The translations under genes were made by a program, and so were the position numbers. From NCBI RefSeq assembly GCF_037031225.1, contig NZ_JAYEZN010000001.1, positions 1,426,001 to 1,490,000 of the forward strand: a DNA stretch of 64,000 nucleotides, in the 5' to 3' direction. A model generated the notes under the pieces. That model saw only the letters and a list, made by a program, of their open reading frames with translations. It did no database searches and was not told where the DNA came from. Shown here piece by piece: positions 1-7,318 of this stretch. This DNA is from Halorientalis sp. LT38 (GTDB taxonomy: Archaea > Halobacteriota > Halobacteria > Halobacteriales > Haloarculaceae). Within the stretch, counting starts at the first letter, position 1. Every line of letters starts with the position of its first letter.

Positions 1-1255
1 CCGTGGCGGGTACCGGTGGTTCGTGCGTCCCGAAATCGGGATGAGTCTCTTCCATCCAGACGTACACGATCGCCCCGGAGAGGAACATCAGGACGGCGGT
101 CATGTAGAACGCGGCTTCGGCGCCGATCAGCTCCATGGAGAGCCCGATCAGGATTGCACCGACCGCGTAGCCCGAGTCGCGCCACATCCGGTAGACGCCC
201 ATGCCGGCCGACCGCCACGTCGGGTGGGCGGCGTCGCTCGGCACGGTCATCAGGTTGGGATAGAGCAGCGCCATCCCGAGTCCGGAGACGGCGGCCAGCA
301 CGGCCCAGGGGAGGTACCCGTCGACGAGTGCCATCCCGAGCACGCCGCCGCCGGCCAGGAACATCCCCACGATCACGGGTGGCCGCCGACCGATCCGGTC
401 GGCGAGGCCCCCAGTACCGATCTGGAGGAAGTACATCGCGCTGTGGACGCCGACCACGACGCCGACCGCCTCGATGCCGAGTCCCCGACTCGTGAGGTAC
501 AGCGGGACGGCGATCCAGAACAGCGTGTCGACGAAGTTCTCGATGTGGCCGGCCTGTGCGGCGGCGAACAGCGTCCGATCGCCGTAGGTCGCGCGCTCGA
601 GGACGGCCACGAACGGCAGGTTCGCGTCGTGGTGGTCGTCGTCACCTTCCGCCTGTGCGAACTGGAGCGTCTCCGTGATGAGGAAGATCGAGATCAGGAA
701 GGCCAGCACGACGACCACGGCCAGGAAGTAGAACGGCTCCGGACGGAGGTTCCACTGGCCGGCGATGAGGCCCGTGACCCAGGCACCGACGGCGACGCCG
801 GAGTAGCCGAAGGCCTCGTCGATGCCGACGGCGAGCCCGCGCTGATCGGGCCCGGCGAGGTCGATCTTCGCGTTGATCGCCATGCTCCAGGTGAGCGCCT
901 GGTTGACGCCCAGCAGAACGTTCCCGACCGTGATCCAGGCCCAGCTCGGGGCGAAGATGAGGATCACGGGAAGGGGAAGCGCCGTCGCCCACCCGAGGAC
1001 GAGGACCGGTTTGCGGCCGTACTCCTCGCCCCACTTCCCGGCGTAGAGGTTGAGGATCGACTTGACGATCCCGAAGGAGACGACGAAGGAGCCGATGACG
1101 AACAGCGACTCGACGCCCAGCACGTCCCGTCCGAGGACGGGGACGACGGCACGCTCCGACCCGATGGTGAGCCCCGTCGCGAAGACCAGCAGGACGTGGA
1201 GCGAGAACTGGCCGAGGTGCTCGCGAATGCCCTGTTTCAGTTCGGTCTCACTCAT
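1..1255 (-). CDS. MFS transporter, C-terminus cut by window edge
   Basis: The reading frame starts at ATG 1255 and stays open to the window edge, about 418 codons, so the C-terminal end is missing. The translation is a run of hydrophobic helices typical of the major facilitator superfamily, with the intracellular loop motif ADRIGRRP between helices 8 and 9 and a central charged loop around E-G-D-D-D-H-H-D. It begins 3 bases after the stop of the persulfide dioxygenase gene upstream, so the two are almost certainly co-transcribed. That context suggests transport of a sulfur compound or another small anion, but this is inference and the substrate cannot be read from the sequence. Confidence 0.85.
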   Translation of the reverse strand, partial: MSETELKQGIREHLGQFSLHVLLVFATGLTIGSERAVVPVLGRDVLGVESLFVIGSFVVSFGIVKSILNLYAGKWGEEYGRKPVLVLGWATALPLPVILIFAPSWAWITVGNVLLGVNQALTWSMAINAKIDLAGPDQRGLAVGIDEAFGYSGVAVGAWVTGLIAGQWNLRPEPFYFLAVVVVLAFLISIFLITETLQFAQAEGDDDHHDANLPFVAVLERATYGDRTLFAAAQAGHIENFVDTLFWIAVPLYLTSRGLGIEAVGVVVGVHSAMYFLQIGTGGLADRIGRRPPVIVGMFLAGGGVLGMALVDGYLPWAVLAAVSGLGMALLYPNLMTVPSDAAHPTWRSAGMGVYRMWRDSGYAVGAILIGLSMELIGAEAAFYMTAVLMFLSGAIVYVWMEETHPDFGTHEPPVPAT

Positions 1256-1258
1256 CGG

Positions 1259-2371
1259 TCACTCGGCCGCACAGTTGTTCGGCCCCAGTTCCAGGTCGGC
1301 CAGTTCCGCGTCGGCCACGGACTCCTGTCCGACGTTCACCCGCTTGACCCGCTCGAAGTTCGGCGGGTGATCCGGAACGTCCGAGGCGAGCGTCTCGACG
1401 AACGCCTCGCGGTCCCGCTGGAGGTCGGCGTTTCGCGCTTTCACTTCGCCGAGCGTCGCCGTCACCGGCGGGTCGGGCGATCCCGGATCGTGTGCCGGGA
1501 GGACGAGCACGTCGTCCGGGTACGCAAGCAGGCGCTGTAGGCTCTCGTACAGCGTCGCGGCGTTTGCCTCGACGTCGGAGTCCTCGATCCCGGCTTCGAC
1601 GCCGAGTTCGACCCGGCCGACGCTCTCGTGAAAGAGCGTGTCGCCGGTGAGCAGCGCCTCGCCCTCGAGGTCGAACGAGACGCTCCCCTCGCTGTGGCCC
1701 GGCGTGTGGCGCACGTCGATCTCGACCCCGCCGAGAGTGATCGTCTGACCGTCTTCGAGCGGGACGGCGTCGATCTCCAGCGCGTCCGCGGGGTGCAGGT
1801 GGTACGGTACGTCCTCGCGGGCCGCGAGTTTCGCACCGCCGGAGACGTGATCGGCGTGGGCGTGCGTGTCGAGCGCGGCCACGAGTTCGGCGTCGTACTC
1901 GGCGACGATCGCCTCGTACGCGTCGAGATAGTGGGAGGCGTCGAAGACGGCGGCCTGCCCGTTCGAGACGAGGACGTGAGACAGACACCCCTTCCCGGGA
2001 CGGGCGACCTGGAGCAACTGCCCGTCGATACCGACCGGAACGGGGGCGTGTCGATGCACCCGACTCCACCCGCTCATCCCGTCGGTGAGGGTCGTGGCGT
2101 CGTAGCCCATATCCAGTAACACGTCCGTCGCGGTCTGTGAGACGACGCCCTCGGTACAGACCGTCACGATCTCGTCGTGGTCGGGGAGGTCGCCCAGGGA
2201 GTCCGTCGCACTCTCGGGGTCGTCCACGAGTCTGTCGTACACGTCGACGTTCGTACTGCCTGGAATGTGCCAGTCCTCGAACTCCGCCCCGTGGCGGATA
2301 TCCAGGACCAGCACGTCCTCGTCGTCACGCTGCAACCGCCTGCTCAACTCGTCCGGCGCGATCTCTGGCAT
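1259..2371 (-). CDS. Rhodanese / metallo-beta-lactamase fusion, persulfide-dioxygenase-like
   Basis: A 370-residue cytoplasmic protein with two domains. The N-terminal rhodanese domain (about residues 1-100) carries the active-site cysteine in VTVCTEGVVSQTA. The metallo-beta-lactamase domain follows, with the metal motif THAHADHVSGG, the later HTPGHSEGS and LLTGDTLF motifs, and the FERVKRVN tail seen in ETHE1-type persulfide dioxygenases. That family oxidises thiol persulfides to sulfite and the rhodanese moves sulfane sulfur. A GTG at 2410 extends the frame by 13 codons, but I prefer ATG 2371 because a TATA-like element lies 30-35 bases upstream of it, fitting a leaderless mRNA. It is the first gene of a two-gene unit with the MFS transporter. 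Confidence 0.9.
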   Translation of the reverse strand: MPEIAPDELSRRLQRDDEDVLVLDIRHGAEFEDWHIPGSTNVDVYDRLVDDPESATDSLGDLPDHDEIVTVCTEGVVSQTATDVLLDMGYDATTLTDGMSGWSRVHRHAPVPVGIDGQLLQVARPGKGCLSHVLVSNGQAAVFDASHYLDAYEAIVAEYDAELVAALDTHAHADHVSGGAKLAAREDVPYHLHPADALEIDAVPLEDGQTITLGGVEIDVRHTPGHSEGSVSFDLEGEALLTGDTLFHESVGRVELGVEAGIEDSDVEANAATLYESLQRLLAYPDDVLVLPAHDPGSPDPPVTATLGEVKARNADLQRDREAFVETLASDVPDHPPNFERVKRVNVGQESVADAELADLELGPNNCAAE

Positions 2372-2400
2372 CAGTACCAGTGCGTAGACGGACAGTTCGG

Positions 2401-2406
2401 TAATAG
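2401..2406 (-). promoter_or_regulatory. TATA-like box for the persulfide dioxygenase gene
   Basis: The minus strand reads CTATTA here, 30-35 bases upstream of ATG 2371. The spacing fits a haloarchaeal leaderless transcript and supports that start over GTG 2410. Confidence 0.5.
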
Positions 2407-2410
2407 GCAC

Positions 2411-2428
2411 TGCCGGACATGACCGGCA
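2411..2428. promoter_or_regulatory. Palindrome TGCCGG-N6-CCGGCA between divergent genes
   Basis: A perfect 6-bp inverted repeat with a 6-bp spacer lies directly upstream of the TATA-like box of the sulfur gene and about 30 bases upstream of the start of the divergent HTH_10 regulator. The position is right for an operator controlling one or both promoters. Binding is inference. Confidence 0.45.
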
Positions 2429-2459
2429 CCGTTAGGTTCGTCGCGGCCTACGTTCCGCT

Positions 2460-3194
2460 ATGGTGCTGTACGAGGCGTCGCTCCGGGTGAAACACGAGTG
2501 CCCCTACAGGGAGATCTCGGAGCGCCACCCGGACCTGACGATCCGCGAGTGGCCGTTGAGCGACTGCCAGGTCCTGGAAATCACCTCGGAGAAGACGCCG
2601 ACGGACCGGTTGCTCGAGGACATCGACCGGCTCGGGACCGTGCTCCACGAATCGCGCGACGACGCGGGGTACCACGTCGTGACCCAGTCCTGTCTCTGCT
2701 CGCTGGAGGCGTCGATAATCGATCGGTTCGAGGCGCACAACTGCCTCTACCAGTCGCCGACGATCTATCGGCAGGGCTGGGAACACTACACGGTCATCGC
2801 GTTCGACGAGGCAGACGTCCGGGCGTTGCTCGCCGACCTGCGTGCAGACCGGGACATCGAACTGCTCTCGAAGACCGCGATCGCGGAGAAACGTATCCCC
2901 CACAGTATGCTGACGCCCGTCGATCAGCTGTTCGACGATCTCACGGACCGGCAACTGGCGGCGCTCCAGTTGGCGCTCGAACAGGGGTACTACGAGCAGC
3001 CACGGAAGACGTCGCTTCGGGAGATCGCCGGCCGGACGTCCGTCGCCAAATCGACGTACGAGGAACACCTCCGCAAGGCGGAGAACAAGCTGCTCACGAA
3101 CGCGGGGCGCTTCCTGCGGCTGGTGACCGCGACGTCGTCGACGAACCCGCTGGGGGCGGGCCAGTCGGAACCGGCCGAGCAGGGCGCCGACTGA
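2460..3194 (+). CDS. HTH_10 family transcriptional regulator (BAT-like)
   Basis: A 244-residue protein with an N-terminal haloarchaeal sensor-like region and a C-terminal HTH_10 domain (about residues 155-220). The domain has the usual signature LTDRQLAALQLALEQGYYE, then an Ala/Gly turn and a recognition helix ending EEHLRKAENKLL. This family takes its name from the bacterio-opsin activator. It is transcribed divergently from the persulfide dioxygenase with 88 bases between the two starts, so it is a natural candidate regulator of that sulfur unit (inference). ATG 2460 has no Shine-Dalgarno, as expected for a leaderless start. Confidence 0.85.
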   Translation: MVLYEASLRVKHECPYREISERHPDLTIREWPLSDCQVLEITSEKTPTDRLLEDIDRLGTVLHESRDDAGYHVVTQSCLCSLEASIIDRFEAHNCLYQSPTIYRQGWEHYTVIAFDEADVRALLADLRADRDIELLSKTAIAEKRIPHSMLTPVDQLFDDLTDRQLAALQLALEQGYYEQPRKTSLREIAGRTSVAKSTYEEHLRKAENKLLTNAGRFLRLVTATSSTNPLGAGQSEPAEQGAD

Positions 3195-3227
3195 CCGGGG
3201 CGAGCCGACCGATCTGGACGGCCCGAG

Positions 3228-4250
3228 CTATTTCGCGTCGAGGAACGCGGCGGCGCGTTCGTGTCCCAGGTCGATCAACTCGTCGAGGAACTTCCTGTCG
3301 CGATCGACCTTCGTCGAGCAGTGGAAGCGCTCGCCCATCTCGATCCGGTGGATCTCCGTGTGGGAGAACTCCGATTCGGGGAGGTAGCCGTCGTCGATCC
3401 AGTCGTTGACCCGCTCGATGAACTTCAGTTCCTGGTTGAGCGAGATGTTCCCCGAGAGCTCGTTGCGCCGGTCCGCGATCACGTCGAGCGTGTCGGGTTC
3501 ACCCTCGAACTCCTGGGGGTTGATCTGGATTATCCAGAGTTCGTCGGGTTTGCGCTCCGGGGGGACCGACATGAGCGCGTTGATGGGCGGGTTCTGCGAG
3601 AACAGGCCGTCCCAGTGGTAGTGGCCGTGAATCTCGACGGCCTCGAAGAGGTTCGGGACGGCCGCCGACGCCAGCACCGCCTCGGGCGTCACGTCCTCGT
3701 TCGTGAACGTCTCGAACTCCCCGGCGTTGACGTCGACGGTCCCGACCACGAGTTCGGGCGAGTCCCGGCCACAGAAGTTCGGGATGGACTCGAAGTCGAT
3801 GTGTCGCTCCAGGGTCTCGGTGATCCGCTCCTTGCCGACCTCCGGCCCGGGGATCTGATAGGGGCTGATCGAGGGCATCGGCACCCCGGTGCTCTCCAGT
3901 CTCGACATTCCGGTCACCCACTGGTTCATCATCCGGTCGGTCCAGCCGTCGGTCGCGAGATCGTCCCAGATGGCGTCCAGCGTGTCGATCGCTTTCTCGT
4001 GATCGCCGGTGACGATGCCGTACCAGGCCGCCAGGGCGTTGTACGCGCCCCCGGAGGTGCCACTGATCCCGACGAGTTCGTACTCGTCCTCGTCCCAGAC
4101 CTCGAGGAGATGCTTGAGGACGCCTGCGGTGAAGGCCGTGTGACTGCCGCCGCCCTGGCAGGCGATGGCCACGTTGGTCGTCCCGTCGGTTCCGCCGTCG
4201 GGTTCGACTCGCTCGCCGGCTGCCTCGTCGCTCGCCGTTCGTTCACGCAT
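3228..4250 (-). CDS. Patatin-like phospholipase
   Basis: A 340-residue predicted lipid acyl hydrolase. The sequence shows the oxyanion glycine run ACQGGGSHTAF, the nucleophile elbow GISGTSGGAYN (GxSxG) and the Asp-Gly of the catalytic dyad in HWDGLFSQNPPI, so all patatin catalytic elements are present. No signal peptide is visible. Its ATG overlaps by 8 bases the stop of the degraded short-chain dehydrogenase upstream. The two were therefore probably translationally coupled before the dehydrogenase was lost. In bacteria related patatins sit next to 3-hydroxybutyrate dehydrogenase, which suggests a role in polyhydroxyalkanoate or lipid turnover (inference). Confidence 0.88.
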   Translation of the reverse strand: MRERTASDEAAGERVEPDGGTDGTTNVAIACQGGGSHTAFTAGVLKHLLEVWDEDEYELVGISGTSGGAYNALAAWYGIVTGDHEKAIDTLDAIWDDLATDGWTDRMMNQWVTGMSRLESTGVPMPSISPYQIPGPEVGKERITETLERHIDFESIPNFCGRDSPELVVGTVDVNAGEFETFTNEDVTPEAVLASAAVPNLFEAVEIHGHYHWDGLFSQNPPINALMSVPPERKPDELWIIQINPQEFEGEPDTLDVIADRRNELSGNISLNQELKFIERVNDWIDDGYLPESEFSHTEIHRIEMGERFHCSTKVDRDRKFLDELIDLGHERAAAFLDAK

Positions 4251-4488
4251 AGGTGTGGGTATAGCCGCCGTCGAACAACAGGTCTGCGCCGTCGAGGAGA
4301 TCGGCGTGCCGGGAGAATCCGAAGGTGAAGCGGGTCGCCACCTCGGCGGGAGTCATCGTCTCCTTCGTCCGGGCCTGGCCGAGCATCACGTCCTCGACGA
4401 CCGTCTCCGGACCGGAGTACGGGTCTTCCAGGACGAGGAGGTCCTCTCACGTCAGTTCGGGGGCACTTAGATCGAAATCACCGGTCAT
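4243..4488 (-). pseudogene. Remnant of a short-chain (3-hydroxybutyrate-type) dehydrogenase
   Basis: Read from ATG 4488, 82 codons run in one frame with a single internal TGA (4447-4449) after the N-terminal peptide MTGDFDLSAPELT. The part after the stop contains EDVMLGQARTKETMTPAEVA and then GADLLFDGGYTHTYA, which is the C-terminus of 3-hydroxybutyrate-dehydrogenase-like SDR enzymes. Those enzymes are about 260 residues long, so the Rossmann core and catalytic YxxxK are missing and roughly 180 codons appear to have been lost by internal deletion. The terminal TGA overlaps the patatin start. The exact enzyme class of the ancestor is inferred from the C-terminus only. Confidence 0.75.
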
Positions 4489-4686
4489 GGGCTCGCCTGT
4501 ATCCGGGCTCTCTCGACGCATAACTGCACTTCACGTCAGCGTAACGCCGCGTCGACGGACGGCGCCCGTCTGCTCGATGCCGGAGTTACGAACGGGTAAC
4601 CCGGTGAGTCCGGGGTTGCTGAAGGCCTTTGCGTGTCCGACCCCTGGATTCGCATGAGAGCTGGCCCGGCCAGCACGATAGCCACG

Positions 4687-4863
4687 ATGCCCACAGACAC
4701 TCGCGGCTCCGACGGTGCAACTCACCGGACCGGACCGACGCGCGCGTCGTTCGAACAGTATCGGTACGTCACGACCGAGCACGGCGGAATCGTCTACCAC
4801 GTCGACCGCCCCGCCGAGTGGATCGAGGCCACGCGGATCCTCGATCTGGACGACTGCCGATGA
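4687..4863 (+). CDS. Small haloarchaeal protein (DUF7331-like)
   Basis: A 58-residue protein whose core, YRYVTTEHGGIVYHVDRPAE followed by WIEATRILDL, resembles a family of very small haloarchaeal proteins with a conserved Tyr-x-Val-x-x-x-x-G and a Trp-Ile near the C-terminus. The function is unknown. ATG 4687 is my choice; in-frame starts also exist at GTG 4633 and ATG 4654, and the latter would fit a weak T-rich element about 30 bases upstream. The stop overlaps the next short ORF as ATGA, so this looks like the first gene of an operon ending with the YVTN lipoprotein. Confidence 0.6.
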   Translation: MPTDTRGSDGATHRTGPTRASFEQYRYVTTEHGGIVYHVDRPAEWIEATRILDLDDCR

Positions 4864-4910
4864 TCGACGACCCGACCTTCGAGACGGACACCGCCGGTGG
4901 GAACGCATGA
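4860..4910 (+). CDS. 16-codon ORF bridging two genes with ATGA overlaps
   Basis: ATG 4860 overlaps the stop of the small gene before it (ATGA, 4860-4863). Its own TGA (4908-4910) overlaps the ATG of the YVTN lipoprotein (ATGA, 4907-4910). The peptide is MIDDPTFETDTAGGNA. The arrangement would let ribosomes terminate and re-initiate twice without a gap. It may be a coupling peptide with no product function. Short ATGA-linked frames also arise by chance in G+C-rich DNA. Confidence 0.35.
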   Translation: MIDDPTFETDTAGGNA

Positions 4911-6199
4911 GTGACGACGCGTTCCTGTACCCGAACCAGGACGGGATCGAGGACGGCGCTCGAGTCTCTCGTCGCCTGCTGCTGGCCGGCTCGGCCGCCG
5001 CGGGCGTCGCGGCGACCGCCGGCTGCTCGTCGGACTCGGACGACGAGACGACGACCGAGCCCGGAACGGAATCGGAATCCGTGACGACTGCCGACACGGT
5101 GTTCGTCTTCAACACCGGCGACCGGACGGTGAGCGTGATCGACGTGGCGAGCGATTCGGTCGTCGCCACGCCCGACCTGGGGGTGACGGCCTCGTTCCCG
5201 GCGAACCAGTACGCGCCGGACCTCACTGACTCGGCGGCCGCGCCGCTGTGGCTCAACGTCGGCTCGGGCGTTCGAGCGGTCGCGGTCGGCTCGCTCTCGC
5301 AGGTCGCCGCCGTCGACACGGGCTCGGGAGCGAACTGGCAGGAGGTCACCCCCGACGGATCCCACCTCGTCGTCAGCGCCAGGGAGCCGGCGCACAAGCA
5401 GGTCCGGGTCGACGCCGACCCGGACTCGGACTCGTTCGGGACGGTCACGGCGGAACTCGACCGGACCGAGGAGGGTGGCCGCGGGTCCAACGACGGCCCG
5501 GGACCCTGCGACGTGACGATCCACCCCGACGGCGCGTACGCCTACGTCCCGGACCTCTACGGCGACACCCTCACGGTCCTCGACGTCGAGGCCTTCGAGA
5601 TCGCCAGGCAGATCGACGTGCCCGCGGCGGTCGGCGACGCGGGCAAGCCGTGGATGGGGACGGTCGCGCCCGACGGCGAGACGATGCTCGTCGAACACGA
5701 CGAGGGAGCGGCCGGCACGGAGAGCATCTGGGACCTGGCCGATCCCGCGGCCCCCGAAGAACGGGTCCGACTGACCGGCGACGACGGACTCGGGGAGCGC
5801 CCGCTCACCAGCGAGATCGGACCGGACTCGGCCGTCGGCTACGTCTTCACGCCGGGCACGAACGACGTGACGGTGATCGACCTCGACGACGGCTCGGTGA
5901 CCGACCGCATCGACGTCGGCGGGTCGGCGTTCGTCGGGACCTGGGATCCGGACCACGAGAAGCTCTACGTCCCCGTCCAGACCGCGGACGAGGTGAAGGT
6001 GATCGATCACGAGCGGCGCGCGGTCGTAACGACGATCCCGGTCGGGTCGCGACCCTACGGCGGGACGAGCGGGCGCGTCCGTCCGGGCGAGGCGGGGCTG
6101 ACGTCGAACCCCGAGTCGCGTGAGCGCCTCCGACAGCGGCTCTCGGGCGAGGGAACCACCTACTGCATCGGGAACTGCGCCTGCGGGCACGAGTTGTGA
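4907..6199 (+). CDS. Tat-exported lipoprotein with YVTN-type beta-propeller repeats
   Basis: A 430-residue protein. The N-terminus has a twin-arginine signal (SRRLLLAG) followed by an alanine-rich helix and a lipobox-type cysteine (ATAGC at about residue 38), then a Thr/Glu/Ser linker. The rest is built of propeller blades of the 40-residue YVTN type, such as TVFVFNTGDRTVSVIDV, YAYVPDLYGDTLTVLDV, VGYVFTPGTNDVTVIDL and LYVPVQTADEVKVIDH, so it is predicted to fold outside the cell, anchored to the membrane. The C-terminus ends in an unusual cysteine-rich tail, YCIGNCACGHEL, which could bind a metal or form disulfides. The ligand is unknown. Confidence 0.82.
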   Translation: MSDDAFLYPNQDGIEDGARVSRRLLLAGSAAAGVAATAGCSSDSDDETTTEPGTESESVTTADTVFVFNTGDRTVSVIDVASDSVVATPDLGVTASFPANQYAPDLTDSAAAPLWLNVGSGVRAVAVGSLSQVAAVDTGSGANWQEVTPDGSHLVVSAREPAHKQVRVDADPDSDSFGTVTAELDRTEEGGRGSNDGPGPCDVTIHPDGAYAYVPDLYGDTLTVLDVEAFEIARQIDVPAAVGDAGKPWMGTVAPDGETMLVEHDEGAAGTESIWDLADPAAPEERVRLTGDDGLGERPLTSEIGPDSAVGYVFTPGTNDVTVIDLDDGSVTDRIDVGGSAFVGTWDPDHEKLYVPVQTADEVKVIDHERRAVVTTIPVGSRPYGGTSGRVRPGEAGLTSNPESRERLRQRLSGEGTTYCIGNCACGHEL

Positions 6200-6238
6200 A
6201 CCGCAGGTCGCGGTCGGGTTCCAGGCGCCTTCTCGGGT

Positions 6239-6255
6239 CCGCTATCCAATAGCGG
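6239..6255. terminator. Hairpin between convergent genes
   Basis: CCGCTAT and ATAGCGG form a perfect 7-bp stem with a 3-base loop. It lies between the convergent YVTN lipoprotein gene and the small zinc protein gene, so it could end transcription from both sides. No strong T tract follows. Confidence 0.45.
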
Positions 6256-6297
6256 GCGGCGGGGAACCGTGGATTCACCGCTCGGGCTCGGGGCCCG

Positions 6298-6504
6298 TCA
6301 CTCGGGCGACCACTCGCAGGCGTCGCCCGTCGTCAGCTCGTTCTCGTCGACGTGGGCCGACAGACACGCGTAGTTGCAGAAGTAGCTGGGCGAGCCGCAG
6401 TCGTCCGTGCAGTCGCGGACGCAGACGGGGTCGTGGTCGAAGATGTCCGACCCGCAGTAGGCACACGACTCGTCGGCCCTGGGTGTCTCGATAGTCGTCG
6501 ACAT
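6298..6504 (-). CDS. Small cysteine-rich zinc-binding protein
   Basis: A 68-residue protein with many cysteines: CAYCG near the N-terminus, then CVRDC, DDCG, FCNYAC and a following histidine (LSAH). This pattern fits two zinc sites and the large group of tiny haloarchaeal zinc-finger proteins, whose roles are mostly unknown. I chose ATG 6504 because the longer frame adds a non-acidic, unlike-looking N-terminus. It is convergent with the YVTN lipoprotein gene. Confidence 0.7.
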   Translation of the reverse strand: MSTTIETPRADESCAYCGSDIFDHDPVCVRDCTDDCGSPSYFCNYACLSAHVDENELTTGDACEWSPE

Positions 6505-6695
6505 GTCCGGAGAGACGGCTCGGCTCGGGAAAAGGATTCCGTCGCAGGAGGCCACTGAGGGCGGGTCAACGGGGTTACGCGGGAGTGAGCTGCGGATTTA
6601 CGGGAGGCGGTCGACGAGATCGGTGCCATCACGTCGATGCTCGCGTTCTGGCGGCTGTGGCCGGTCCTGACGACGTCCCAGCGGTGGATCGCGCT

Positions 6696-7187
6696 TCAGT
6701 CGCCCGCGATCATCTGTTCGTCGAACTGCTCGCTGGCCTCGGTGATCGTCTCGAGGGCCGCCTCCTCCTCGCGAAGCGTCTCGGTCAGGTGGTCGGCCGC
6801 CTCGTCGTGGCCGATCTTCTCGGCCTGCGAGGCGAGGCTGCCGTAGGCCGCGATCTCGTAGTGCTCGACCTTCTGTCCGAGCTCCATGTTGTACCTGTCG
6901 AGCACGTCGCCCTCGTTCTCCCCCGCGAACTGCTCGTGTTCGTCGATCATCGCCTTCACCGCCGCGTCCTCCATGGGCTGGGGGTCTTCGCCCATCGCCT
7001 CGAACACCTGCTCGAGCCGGCGTAGCTGTTCCTCCGTCTCCTCGCGGTGGTCCGAGAACGCCTGGCTGGCGGCGTCGTCGGTCGTCTGGTCGGCGAGCGT
7101 GTCCAGCGCGTCGGCGAACTGTCCTTCCGCGTAGTACAGCTCCTGGAGCCCCTGTCGCATGAGTGCCTCGATCGAGTCGGTGGTCAT
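6696..7187 (-). CDS. YciF-like ferritin-family protein (DUF892)
   Basis: A 163-residue all-helical acidic protein. It shows the DUF892 pattern: an N-terminal ELYYAEGQF helix, a mid helix with DHREETEEQLRRLEQVFEAMG, and later KVEHYEIAAYGSL, with glutamate and histidine positions that form a diiron or dimetal site in the ferritin-like four-helix bundle. The family is associated with stress responses; the substrate is not established. It is a single gene with an A/T-rich element about 30 bases upstream of ATG 7187. Confidence 0.88.
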   Translation of the reverse strand: MTTDSIEALMRQGLQELYYAEGQFADALDTLADQTTDDAASQAFSDHREETEEQLRRLEQVFEAMGEDPQPMEDAAVKAMIDEHEQFAGENEGDVLDRYNMELGQKVEHYEIAAYGSLASQAEKIGHDEAADHLTETLREEEAALETITEASEQFDEQMIAGD

Positions 7188-7318
7188 GGTGCGGTCTCGC
7201 TCGGCTAGGGGAATTCAGGCAATAGGTGGACGGGCTGAATGTGAAAGCCGGATTTCCGCCCAACAGCGCGGCGACCGGCCGCCGTGGTTCCCGTTGCGCA
7301 GATGTACGGGTCGAGCGG

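Noticed and set aside
23-1540. A 505-codon plus-strand frame at the left edge
   Set aside because: It is antisense to the MFS transporter and the persulfide dioxygenase, both with clear motifs, and has no domain of its own.
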